Virus record (IMG/VR): IMGVR_UViG_3300015261_000002
Coordinates: 124,001-188,000 of that record
DNA: 64,000 nucleotides
Origin: a virus
Reading direction: 5' to 3' (one strand)
Under the pieces are notes generated by a model. The model worked only from the letters and a program-made list of their open reading frames with translations, searched no databases and had not been told where the DNA came from. The translations under genes were made by a program, and so were the position numbers. This document shows, in pieces, positions 24,190 through 32,434 of this stretch; position 1 is the stretch's first letter, and each line of letters starts with the position of its first letter.

Positions 24190-26517
24190 TTAGCACAGAG
24201 ACAGCAGGCACAGCGGCTTCTCACGCGATACGAAACGCAACGTCGCAACGTTACGATCAATCGTGGAGTAGCTGAACAACCACATGCCACCGCTTTCGGT
24301 AAAGCGCAGCAGTTTGTCGGTGATCATGACATCATCATCTTCAGTCATGGTTTCATCGAAACCGTCTTCAATCATCTTGAAGTATTCCGGCCATTTACTA
24401 CGCTTGATACGCACTGGCACGTTGGCTTCGAGATACGCTGGACCGGTACGCTTGTTGATCACATTGATATACATGTGACGACCGACGACAAGTTCCAGCT
24501 CACCTTTCAACAGATCAATCGCCGATGGCTCTTGACCTTCTTTCAGCTCGTAGGGGTTCGTGTAGTCAAACATGCGAACCGCTTCGTTCAGGTAGTTGGG
24601 CTTGTCGACCTCTACCAGGTGCAGCATGGTTTCTGGATCTTTTTCCTTGAGGTAATCGAGCAGTGCGCGATAGTCCGTCAGGATGTCGTTAACCGACAGA
24701 TGGCCGACACCATTCTTGTTTGGGTTGTAGCCCGCACAGTTGATGAGCCAGTTGTTGATCACCTGGGTCAGGTGAGTGCCGATGAACTTGATCAGATCCG
24801 GGCTGACTTTCTTCTGTGCTTCATAACGAGCCACAGCCGCTACCGCGTTCACGAAGCTTGCACGATCGTCGTTATCCTTGAACAGGAGTGCGAGGTCTTC
24901 GTACAGCGCGTCTTTCTCTTCCTTGCTGGTGCAGGTGTAGGTGTCCCAGTTAACAGCATGGAACCCAGTCGCATTGATCTTCGTGAAGTTTTTGGTCAGG
25001 CGTTCGTTGACGGTGTCGATCGTGTTTTCCAGACTTTTGCTGGAGTTGCTGACAACGGTGTCGGTGATCGCGATGACCGGTACTGCTTGTTGCAGCTTCT
25101 CAACCGTTTCGATTGGAATGTCCATGGTCTTTTCAACCACGACTTCTTCCAGCGGGAACGGCTTCACAACCCAGGAGTCATCCAGCTCGTCTGGGTTTTC
25201 CAGCAACGGCAGGAGTTTCGCCGGGTCCGTGAGGACAGTTTGCATATCAAGGCCCTCTTTGCGGACGATAGTACTGAACCAGCCACTGTCGTTCTCGAGG
25301 TCGATGATGACGATACGGAAGCAGTCTTTGAGAACTGTTTCTTCTGCCTTCTGTTCCTCGTGGCGACGGTAAGCATGTTGGATTTTCTTCCAATCAGTCT
25401 CCGGAATGAAGTAGTGATTGGGTTTGCCGATGTTGTAGAAGAATCGGCTGAGACGGAACTCGTTGCGGTTACCCGGGTTCAGGTTGTTGAAGTCCCCACG
25501 TACTTCATCCCAACTTTTCATGACCTCACCTCCAATAACAAGCGATCTGTCTTGTGGCGGGGCTTGATACTGACCCCGGCTGTTAGCGTTGTGTTGCACC
25601 ATGCGGTAGATATCTTGCATGGCTTCATCCTGATAAGCAGCCGACGGAAGCGCTTGCGGTTCGAACGAACGTTGGATGTAGTCGGACGCCGGACCATAGA
25701 GCATGGTGTAATCGGTACGGGTCGACTCTGGACGTTTGAACTCGAGGTTGTTGTAGGGCGACGTTTGGTTAAACACGTCGTACACAGCAGCCGCAGCTTC
25801 TTTAAAGTTCTCCAGGTTATTAATGCGTGCCTGGATGGACTTTGTCAGACGGTTGGTATAACGACGTCCATTCGGGGACTTCATTAACCAGTTGATCATT
25901 TCAAAGAACAAAATGTTGCGACAAGCAATAAACGCCATGTTCAGATACTCGGCTTGAGTCAGCTGATCACGGTTGCCATTCCGCAGCAGTTCAATCAGAC
26001 CTTTACCAAAGAACGGCATGGCGTTGATTGCAATGACACGGGTGAACTCGTGTTGCTTGTTAACGTCGTCGATAAACGCGTTGCGGATCTCATCGATCTG
26101 CTGCGCTTCGTTCAGACGAAAATCTTCACGGGCTTTACGGTACTCTTCAAAGAAAGGACCTGCCCGGTGATACACTTGTTGCAAGAACATCTGCATTGCA
26201 CCAGCGACCCGATCAATCAAGTAGGCTGTGCTGGTTGGATCGTTTTCCTGATTGGTACGGAGTGCCCGCAGTGCTTCATCTTCATAAAGACTGCCGGCAA
26301 CACCGCCCCAGTTGAAACCACCACCAGAACCTGCGTTGGTGTTGTTCAGGTTTTGCGACATGATGTTGCGAATAACATCACCGGGAGACATATTGGCGTT
26401 GTTATTTTGCAGGGGGTTTTGATACCCCGTCCGATTCATCGGGTTCAGGGGGTTATTACCCCCCATCGCGTTCCCGTCTGGAATCTGTACCGCAGCTGGG
26501 TTTGTTGGTTTAATCAT
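24190..26517 (-). CDS. Large protein of unknown function (775 aa), next to RNAP subunit
   Basis: ATG at 26517 with AGGAG 6 nt upstream. Residues 1-60 are low-complexity, rich in Asn, Pro, Met and Gly (NPLNPMNRTG, NPLQNNNANM). The rest is a soluble, mostly helical protein with charged stretches (YEDEALRALR) and a C-terminal beta-rich region. No TM or catalytic motif recognised. It follows the RNAP beta-N-like gene by 23 bp, so it should be on the same transcript and may be an RNAP accessory or a virion protein. The gene lies in the same relative place as the phiKZ genes between gp123 and the portal. Confidence 0.55.
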   Translation of the reverse strand: MIKPTNPAAVQIPDGNAMGGNNPLNPMNRTGYQNPLQNNNANMSPGDVIRNIMSQNLNNTNAGSGGGFNWGGVAGSLYEDEALRALRTNQENDPTSTAYLIDRVAGAMQMFLQQVYHRAGPFFEEYRKAREDFRLNEAQQIDEIRNAFIDDVNKQHEFTRVIAINAMPFFGKGLIELLRNGNRDQLTQAEYLNMAFIACRNILFFEMINWLMKSPNGRRYTNRLTKSIQARINNLENFKEAAAAVYDVFNQTSPYNNLEFKRPESTRTDYTMLYGPASDYIQRSFEPQALPSAAYQDEAMQDIYRMVQHNANSRGQYQAPPQDRSLVIGGEVMKSWDEVRGDFNNLNPGNRNEFRLSRFFYNIGKPNHYFIPETDWKKIQHAYRRHEEQKAEETVLKDCFRIVIIDLENDSGWFSTIVRKEGLDMQTVLTDPAKLLPLLENPDELDDSWVVKPFPLEEVVVEKTMDIPIETVEKLQQAVPVIAITDTVVSNSSKSLENTIDTVNERLTKNFTKINATGFHAVNWDTYTCTSKEEKDALYEDLALLFKDNDDRASFVNAVAAVARYEAQKKVSPDLIKFIGTHLTQVINNWLINCAGYNPNKNGVGHLSVNDILTDYRALLDYLKEKDPETMLHLVEVDKPNYLNEAVRMFDYTNPYELKEGQEPSAIDLLKGELELVVGRHMYINVINKRTGPAYLEANVPVRIKRSKWPEYFKMIEDGFDETMTEDDDVMITDKLLRFTESGGMWLFSYSTIDRNVATLRFVSREKPLCLLSLC

Positions 26518-26540
26518 TACACACTCCTAACACCCCCTGA

Positions 26541-28202
26541 TCAAGCAAAGGGTTCACGGTAGCGTAGGCGCTTATCCGTCTTCAGGTACAGCCACTTCAG
26601 CGATGGATCCAACGCTGTTGTTTTGCCTTGAATCAGATACACACATGGGTTGAGATAACCTCGACCATCCGGGTAGGGTCCAGTTACCCGAAGGAAGCTG
26701 TTGACAAATGCAATCGACGCGTGTGCGCTACCTGCACTGTCTGTGGTGTCAAATTCACCACGCTTCTTCGCTTTGGTCGAATTCGTGTAAACACGATGTT
26801 GAGGCATGCAACCCAACACATAGTCCACGTAAGGGCAATCGGTTGGTGTCGCTTCCTGAATGAGATTGGTTGTGCGCGAATTGTCAATCTCCTTAATGTG
26901 AAAGTTGTTAGTCAGGAAACGAGCCACCTTTTTCTGGTTTAGCTCGGAGTTGTTTTTGATTTCGTGCTTGAACTTGTTGGCGGCTGTGATCAGCTTGTCC
27001 AACGTGAACTCCAAGCTAGCCAGTTCCTTGTGGAACATGTCCGCTCGATCCGTGGTTTGTACAATCTCACTACGGTTAGCGATGATGTAGTTGAACAACT
27101 CAAACATGTTGCTCACTACGATCGACTGGCTGGCAAACTTCTTAATCGAGTCTTCGTCGAGGTACTCGTTAATGGAATCAAAGTGCTCGTTCATCAAGCG
27201 CATGATGTAATCATTGCTGTCACCGGATTTAACCGAGCAACGACCAATGATCAACTTCCAGTAGTTCGGGTTATCGATGTTGTCAATATCGAAGTACGAC
27301 GAAAGGCAATCGACTACGAACAACAGAGCACTGGCATACTGCAAGCCCATTGCACTGAGTTCTTTACGTTTGCTCGATTTGTTGCGAATTGCGATGCCGT
27401 AGTCATGGGGAACAAACTCCCCCAGGTACTTGGCATTACCGGAGCGACTTGCGCGGGTAAAGATCTCCCAGCGGTCTTCCGGACGGCATTCCGATAGCAG
27501 TACGTCGATAGGTGCGATTTCATAATCACACTCACCAAAGATATCGATTGCCTTGCTGAACCCCATGTCAGCAAAGGTATACCATGCCAACAACGGCATA
27601 GGGGTTTTCGTATCGGTGATCTTGCGCGACTCAGTCGGGCTGTAGAAGCGGTTAGCCGCCAGGTTCAGCTCGGTGGTCTTGTACGTGATGTTACCCGTGT
27701 CACTAAGGACCTGGGAGAACTTGAAGTGCTCGGTACCGATCTTGAACTTAAAGCCCAACACCTTAACAAACAAGGCGTTCTCTTTGGTAACCGGCAAACC
27801 ACGCTCTGCCAACACGATTTGCAAGCTGTACTGCGTCCCCCGCAGCCACAGGTCACCATAGACATCGGTATACGGCAGCATGGTGTACTGCTGCATCTCG
27901 ATGATCTCACCAGCGCGGTTGACGTATTCAAACTTCAACTTAACCGGGTACAGGGTTTCCTTGTGGATGTCGAACAGCTTTGTACTGCTTTGAATCAAGT
28001 GGCCGATGTACTCATCAGGATCGACTTCGTCAACACCGATAAAGAACACGCCACGTTTTTCGATACTCTTGAAGATCATCTTCAGAGCATTCTCGTAATA
28101 GTAGACAGCACCCTCAAATTCGTTTTGATGAAATCCCTCTGTGATCGTTGAGTTAAACCGAGGCATTGAATTATCAATGGCTTTGGCTAATTTCAGTGAC
28201 AT
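26541..28202 (-). CDS. RNA polymerase beta-subunit N-terminal-like protein (phiKZ gp123-like)
   Basis: ATG at 28202 with GGAG 5 nt upstream. Residues 85-140 follow the N-terminal region of bacterial RpoB: a strand (YPVKLKFEYVNRAGEI), then MLPYTDVYGDLWLRGTQYS, matching E-I-P-L-M-T-D-x-G-x-F-x-I-N-G-x-E and the following hydrophobic helix. At 553 aa it can only be part of beta; the rest of beta and beta' must be encoded elsewhere, as in phiKZ, whose polymerases are split over several genes. Its position three genes from the capsid gene matches gp123 of the non-virion RNAP, which transcribes late genes, so that is preferred over the virion enzyme. The similarity is distant. Confidence 0.65.
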   Translation of the reverse strand: MSLKLAKAIDNSMPRFNSTITEGFHQNEFEGAVYYYENALKMIFKSIEKRGVFFIGVDEVDPDEYIGHLIQSSTKLFDIHKETLYPVKLKFEYVNRAGEIIEMQQYTMLPYTDVYGDLWLRGTQYSLQIVLAERGLPVTKENALFVKVLGFKFKIGTEHFKFSQVLSDTGNITYKTTELNLAANRFYSPTESRKITDTKTPMPLLAWYTFADMGFSKAIDIFGECDYEIAPIDVLLSECRPEDRWEIFTRASRSGNAKYLGEFVPHDYGIAIRNKSSKRKELSAMGLQYASALLFVVDCLSSYFDIDNIDNPNYWKLIIGRCSVKSGDSNDYIMRLMNEHFDSINEYLDEDSIKKFASQSIVVSNMFELFNYIIANRSEIVQTTDRADMFHKELASLEFTLDKLITAANKFKHEIKNNSELNQKKVARFLTNNFHIKEIDNSRTTNLIQEATPTDCPYVDYVLGCMPQHRVYTNSTKAKKRGEFDTTDSAGSAHASIAFVNSFLRVTGPYPDGRGYLNPCVYLIQGKTTALDPSLKWLYLKTDKRLRYREPFA

Positions 28203-28212
28203 GGATGCTCCG

Positions 28213-29349
28213 TTATGCTGTTAGCAGCTTATACCCCGTGATTGCCACACCTGCCAAGGTGCCTACGGCTTTCGCAAAATCCCCCCAGGAGTTCTGCGCG
28301 CCCTTCTGTTTTACAAGCTCAGTGTTCGCCTTGTTCACTGTATCCTTAATGCGACTCTCAAACTTAAACAAGTCCGAGGCCATTTTGCCGCTATGCTTCA
28401 AGGTATTGGATTCCATACGGTGCTCCAGCTTGATCGCATTAACCTCAATTCGGTGATCTTCTTTTAACTTCGTGATCTCTGTATTTAGGCGAAAGGCATT
28501 GGTTTCTGACTTGGCAAGCGCTTCAGTCAGATTTTGGATTTGGGTACGCATACTGCTGTTGTCTTTGTTAAGGTCTCGGTTCTTGCTCTCTGCCGTCAAG
28601 AACCGCTCTGTATTACCTCCTGCATCACACTCGGCTTTGGTTTTGAACAGACCTAATTGTGTCAGTTTAAGATCGTCCAATTCGCCGAAGGCGTAATATT
28701 GGGTCCCCCGTGGTTCAATACCGCGGGAAATGCCAACATACAATCCGGGTTGTTTGTTTACATCATAGTCAACCGGTACCTCAGTCGATTTACCCATGAT
28801 GTTCGTATAGAGTGGTTTGTTAACCCGCTGCGGGTCGTTTACGTAAACAAAGTAGTGCAACGCTGCCTTGCCCTGCATGGATTCATCACCTGGGTTCTCA
28901 AAGAGTTCCTTCATGGTGAATGCCGGAGTGTTCAGGCAAGGTTGGTTCAGATTCTCTCCGCCAACGTACAGGGTAATGCCCATCAGCTCACTGTGGATCG
29001 CGTTGTTGCGTTCCACCAGGCCTTTGTGCAGGTCCAGCTGTACTCGCAGGCTGGCGGGCATCCGGATGTGGTATTCGGTGTTCACCTTCTTCAGGCGTTC
29101 GTGCTCCTTACTCAGTTCAGTCAGGATAGCTTTATCCAGCTTAGTGAGTGCGGCGTTCACGTCAATCACGAGGTTGTCCAGATAGACGTTCTCAATGACT
29201 ACGTGGATCTGTTGTTCATTGACAAAGGTGGCTTCTGCACCACGTTGGACAATATAGCTCAAACCACCCTTGACCTTTACAATGATCTCTTTGCTCGAGA
29301 TATTGGTGATCCGGTAGTTGAGCTGAAAGCAATTCAATTCAGTAGTCAT
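28213..29349 (-). CDS. Coiled-coil protein with hydrophobic C-terminus (378 aa)
   Basis: ATG at 29349. The N-terminal 230 residues form a beta-rich domain (IIVKVKGGLSYIVQRG). Residues about 255-350 are a long charged coiled coil (NRDLNKDNSSMRTQIQNLTE and on). The last 24 residues are amphipathic to hydrophobic (WGDFAKAVGTLAGVAITGY), possibly a membrane or partner anchor. It is first in the operon with the RNAP beta-N-like gene (10-bp spacing), behind a TATTAC-type box. Function unknown; the coiled coil suggests a tether or scaffold. Confidence 0.6.
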   Translation of the reverse strand: MTTELNCFQLNYRITNISSKEIIVKVKGGLSYIVQRGAEATFVNEQQIHVVIENVYLDNLVIDVNAALTKLDKAILTELSKEHERLKKVNTEYHIRMPASLRVQLDLHKGLVERNNAIHSELMGITLYVGGENLNQPCLNTPAFTMKELFENPGDESMQGKAALHYFVYVNDPQRVNKPLYTNIMGKSTEVPVDYDVNKQPGLYVGISRGIEPRGTQYYAFGELDDLKLTQLGLFKTKAECDAGGNTERFLTAESKNRDLNKDNSSMRTQIQNLTEALAKSETNAFRLNTEITKLKEDHRIEVNAIKLEHRMESNTLKHSGKMASDLFKFESRIKDTVNKANTELVKQKGAQNSWGDFAKAVGTLAGVAITGYKLLTA

Positions 29350-29386
29350 GGTGGGAACCTCTATCGACTTCCTTAAAAGCCTATTT

Positions 29387-29394
29387 GTAATACG
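29387..29394 (-). promoter_or_regulatory. Possible early-type promoter (CGTATTAC) for the RNAP operon
   Basis: Six of eight bases match TATATTAC, 38 nt upstream of the coiled-coil gene, after a strongly AT-rich 50 bp (29415-29460). It lies in the 242-bp gap between the capsid and coiled-coil genes. Confidence 0.3.
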
Positions 29395-29462
29395 TAGTCT
29401 GCTCTAATAATGTAGGTTTAAAAAATTATAACAAGAATACAAAATCCAAAAAAAAGACATAA

Positions 29463-29494
29463 CCCCCTCCCCCACCCGAAGGCAGAGGAGGAGG
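29463..29494 (-). terminator. Strand-specific UUCG terminator after the capsid gene
   Basis: In minus-strand RNA, 14 consecutive pairs (several G-U) close a UUCG tetraloop and run into ATGTCTTTTTTTTGG. On the plus strand the G-U pairs become C-A mismatches, so it acts only on capsid-direction transcripts. Confidence 0.75.
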
Positions 29495-29545
29495 GTATGT
29501 TCTATTCCCTTTACAGGGGTTACCGCAGCCTTACAACACCACGGA

Positions 29546-29577
29546 GCCTACTCAGGAGAAAGTACTCCGTAGTAGGC
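29546..29577 (-). terminator. First hairpin downstream of the capsid gene
   Basis: GCCTACT/AGTAGGC plus GGAG/CTCC with a 2-nt internal mismatch and a 6-nt loop, 14 bp after the capsid stop codon. Together with 29463-29494 it makes a tandem terminator. Confidence 0.6.
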
Positions 29578-29591
29578 TGCCGCAACCCTTA

Positions 29592-31784
29592 TTACGGGTT
29601 TACAGGTGCGTTACCTTCGGTAGCGGTAACCAGCTTGTCGATGCCGTCGGTCAGACCTTGGACTTCAACAACCTGTTTAGCCAGCTTGGTCAGCAGGCCA
29701 TCGTCACCCAGGAACTCGTGAGCATCTTCGATGATCAGCGAGCCGATGATGACGTTCAGCGGCCAGTGACGGTAGGTAGGCATGGTCATGACCACACCGA
29801 AGTCCTGTTGGTCACGAGTCACGTTACCCTGCACGACGATGTTCTCTTTCGAGATGTTCACGCCGATGCCGCCCAGCGGGTTGATGAAGTCGTTGGTGGA
29901 GGTGTTCTTCGGAACGATCAGCAGTTGGCCGATTTGGCTGTCGAAGTTGGTCTCAACGATTTGCATCGGGGTCACTGGACCCAGGGAACGAGCGTCGCCC
30001 GAACGCATCAGGAAGCGCGCCAGGTTCTGGTGAACCACGACGGTCCACTCGATCTTGTCGGTGCCACCGTATTCAGCGATCGCAGCCAGGCCGGACTTGG
30101 TGTTCAGCGCAGCGGTGATATCGCTGATTTCGTTCAGGAACACAGCAGCAACGTTGTCGAACACGTCGGCCGAGTCCAGGGACGATACACGGTCCTTGAT
30201 CTTGAACGAACGGTTGATGGCCGCAGCCGAAACGTAGTGCTGACCAGGCAGGACGTTGGAGCCCTGTTGGTTACCAACAACTGGAGAGCCGTCGATCGAG
30301 GTGATGTACTTCAGGTGTTCCTGAGCCACATCGAACGCTTTCTTCGAGCACTGGTTGTTGATCGCGATCGACATCTGCTGAATCGCGAAGTCCAGGGAAC
30401 CCTGGTTGACGTCGTCAGCCGATACTGGGTACTTGACCGAGACCGGGCTGTTGCGACGAACGGACAGACGCTTGTCGGCATCGAACACTTCGATACGGTA
30501 GCCGAAGTTACCACGCGAGGTGTTGGAGACGTTACCGCCCATGTCGATACCAGTAACGGCACCGGCAGTCAGCAGCTTGATCAGAGCCTTTTGAGTGGCG
30601 TCAGCTTTGTGCATGGTGACAACGTTGCCGTTGGTCAGGTCACGCAGGCCGTGGACGGTCACTTGACCCGAGTTCAGACGCAGCTCGTTGGTCTGGCGCT
30701 GGTAGTTGCCGTTCATGCTGATGTTCAGCAGAGGCTCGTAGCCGGCGGTTTTGAACGCAGCGAACAGGGTTTCGCCGACGGTGGCGCCGGTTTTGTCCAG
30801 AACGCTGAAGCCTGGCAGAGCGCGCAGGTGCAGGTTCACTTCACGGTCGTCGGACGACTGGCCTTGGCTGGTAGGGCCGAAGGTGTTGTTCGAAATCGCG
30901 ATGGTGTTCACGAAGAAGTTGACCGCGGTGTTGCCCAGCTTGGCGGAAGCCAGCAGTTCTTTGATGACGAGCGAGTTGGACTCGAGTTCGTCGGTGCTGG
31001 TCCATGGACGTTGGCCAGGAACCTGGGTCAGAGCCAGGAAGTTCGGAATGGTGTTCGGAACTTTCAGGTACTGAGTAGCGTGGGAGCTACGGTTGTAGGC
31101 GTCTGCTTCCGGGTAGGTCGCAGTAGTCGGAGCAACGATGGCCGCGTCGACGAAGAAGTCGCGGTTGTCGTCGTCAGCGTCTTCTGGGTAAACAGCGTGC
31201 ACGGCCAGGACTTCGTCCTTGAACATGTCGCCGGTACGCAGCAGACCGAAGATCGGACGCAGTTCGGAAGCCGACTGCCAGGCCGAGTTGCCGTAGGCGT
31301 ACGAACCGATACCCGCAGCGCGGACTACCAGGTTGGCGCCTTCGTCTTCGTAACGAACGGTGATGGTGGAGAACAGCGCTTCAGCGCCCGGGGTTTGCAG
31401 GTGCGACTGAGCGTTCAGCGTCAGGTTCGCAGCCTTGATGTCCATCTCGCTGCCTTTGAAGTTCTGGAGCGAGAAACCCTCGATACCAGTTACTTCGGCC
31501 AGAGCCTTGGCAGCTTCGTTCATGACCGCCATTTCGGTGCCCGGCACGCCTTTACGGTTCAGGGAACCGGCGAACGCGTCGAACTGCTTTGGCGTGATGG
31601 AGTTGAACAGGGTGGTGAGCTGATGGCTTTCAACGCCGGCAACGGATTTGAGACCGGTGCTGAAGACGTCGAAGCTTTCAGCGCCGATGACGCTGTTGAG
31701 TTGTTGGTTGCCCAGGGCTTCGCGGACGGCGCTGAAGAGGTTTCCGGTATTCTTCAGTGACGCAGTGACTTGTTTAAAGGCCAT
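29592..31784 (-). CDS. Major capsid protein precursor (phiKZ gp120-like)
   Basis: ATG at 31784 with AAAGGA 8 nt upstream. At 730 aa it is close to the phiKZ capsid protein in length. The N-terminal 36 residues (helical, ending SVIGAE) form a delta-type propeptide; cleavage after Glu36 would leave a mature protein starting SFDVFSTG, matching the S/A/G-x-E rule of the phiKZ prohead protease. The body is beta-rich with long charged loops, as in HK97-fold proteins. Codons are strongly C/G-ending and the gene is insulated by its own promoter motif and two terminators, all fitting very high expression. Adjacent genes (helicase one side, RNAP fragment the other) match the phiKZ order. Confidence 0.85.
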   Translation of the reverse strand: MAFKQVTASLKNTGNLFSAVREALGNQQLNSVIGAESFDVFSTGLKSVAGVESHQLTTLFNSITPKQFDAFAGSLNRKGVPGTEMAVMNEAAKALAEVTGIEGFSLQNFKGSEMDIKAANLTLNAQSHLQTPGAEALFSTITVRYEDEGANLVVRAAGIGSYAYGNSAWQSASELRPIFGLLRTGDMFKDEVLAVHAVYPEDADDDNRDFFVDAAIVAPTTATYPEADAYNRSSHATQYLKVPNTIPNFLALTQVPGQRPWTSTDELESNSLVIKELLASAKLGNTAVNFFVNTIAISNNTFGPTSQGQSSDDREVNLHLRALPGFSVLDKTGATVGETLFAAFKTAGYEPLLNISMNGNYQRQTNELRLNSGQVTVHGLRDLTNGNVVTMHKADATQKALIKLLTAGAVTGIDMGGNVSNTSRGNFGYRIEVFDADKRLSVRRNSPVSVKYPVSADDVNQGSLDFAIQQMSIAINNQCSKKAFDVAQEHLKYITSIDGSPVVGNQQGSNVLPGQHYVSAAAINRSFKIKDRVSSLDSADVFDNVAAVFLNEISDITAALNTKSGLAAIAEYGGTDKIEWTVVVHQNLARFLMRSGDARSLGPVTPMQIVETNFDSQIGQLLIVPKNTSTNDFINPLGGIGVNISKENIVVQGNVTRDQQDFGVVMTMPTYRHWPLNVIIGSLIIEDAHEFLGDDGLLTKLAKQVVEVQGLTDGIDKLVTATEGNAPVNP

Positions 31785-31828
31785 GACTCGAATCCTTTAC
31801 TGAGGATGATTGCAAATATATATTTGTC

Positions 31829-31847
31829 TGTGTATTAGCGCTACACA
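31829..31847 (-). promoter_or_regulatory. Hairpin at the 5' end of the capsid mRNA
   Basis: TGTGTA/TACACA 6-bp stem with a 7-nt loop directly after the GTATTTTATG box, so it would sit at the very 5' end of the transcript. Such hairpins can protect mRNA from decay. Confidence 0.4.
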
Positions 31848-31855
31848 TAAAATAC
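31846..31855 (-). promoter_or_regulatory. Late promoter motif GTATTTTATG for the capsid gene
   Basis: The minus strand reads GTATTTTATG, ending 61 nt before the capsid ATG and starting 8 bp past the preceding stop. The same motif precedes two other minus-strand genes (57547-57556, 61323-61332), and TATG is the core of phiKZ late promoters. Confidence 0.55.
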
Positions 31856-31862
31856 AGTGAAG

Positions 31863-32411
31863 TTACGGGTTTTGTATGCTAACCAGTTTGTAAACCTCTG
31901 CCAAGGTAAATTCACCCTGGTTAGGTTTTGGGATTTTGCCGTTGTGGGATTCCATGTACCCCACCTTAGCAAAAATGGTTTCCAGCAAGGCGCCGGAGAA
32001 TGTGACACACTCCAGCGTGTCGAAGCCAGGGGCCTTTGAAGCATTCTCCCCATTAAATAGAAAGATAATGGTGTTCATGCCCGCATCGATGCAGCTGAAC
32101 GACTTCGCTTCGTTGGCAATCGCGGATAAGCTTTCACCGTCCAGGCTATTAAATGCAGCCTCGACCATGCCGGCGTTATACCCTTCACCAAACATGTGTT
32201 TAGGGTCGAGCATCAGAACGCCGAGCTGTTGAGCCACGATGTATTGAAACTTCAGGATGCTTGCGATCTCACCAAAGGTCAACTTCTGATGATATGTTGA
32301 CAGCTTAGCAACATCGCTGTAAGGAATCGATTGACTGGCCAGCAAACGTTGCATTTCGCTGGTCAGGTAAAAAATACGGACTGACTTCCCTTGAGGGGTC
32401 TTAAGAATCAT
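31863..32411 (-). CDS. Hypothetical protein upstream of capsid gene (182 aa)
   Basis: ATG at 32411 with AGGAG 6 nt upstream, provided by a palindrome shared with the divergent helicase gene. Soluble, mixed alpha/beta with a run of small hydrophobic strands (NTIIFLFNGE, CVTFSGALLETIF). It contains GES and GEN sites but no clear processing motif. It does not look like a scaffold (not charged or helical enough). Function unknown. Confidence 0.55.
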   Translation of the reverse strand: MILKTPQGKSVRIFYLTSEMQRLLASQSIPYSDVAKLSTYHQKLTFGEIASILKFQYIVAQQLGVLMLDPKHMFGEGYNAGMVEAAFNSLDGESLSAIANEAKSFSCIDAGMNTIIFLFNGENASKAPGFDTLECVTFSGALLETIFAKVGYMESHNGKIPKPNQGEFTLAEVYKLVSIQNP

Positions 32412-32417
32412 TTTCAG

Positions 32418-32427
32418 CTCCTAGGAG
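32418..32427. promoter_or_regulatory. Palindromic ribosome site serving both divergent genes
   Basis: CTCCTAGGAG reads AGGAG on each strand: 6 nt from the minus ATG (32411) and 7 nt from the plus ATG (32435). One 10-bp palindrome gives both genes their Shine-Dalgarno sequence. Confidence 0.8.
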
Positions 32428-32434
32428 TTTCCTA

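Noticed and set aside
24475-25887. 470-codon open frame antisense to the 775-aa gene
   Set aside because: Composition rich in Val/Phe/Gln/Arg, overlaps a well-supported gene with a good start site, and would be isolated on the opposite strand.
29350-29591. Sigma70-like promoter (TATAAT on the minus strand near 29430)
   Set aside because: No -35 box at proper spacing, and phages of this type use their own RNA polymerases. The AT-rich stretch is better explained as terminator U-tract plus early-type promoter.
29658-31760. 700-codon open frame antisense to the capsid gene
   Set aside because: It mirrors the capsid gene, lacks a ribosome site, and arises because strong C/G-ending codon bias removes stops on the opposite strand. 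Composition (Val/Gln/Arg/His-rich) is typical of a shadow.
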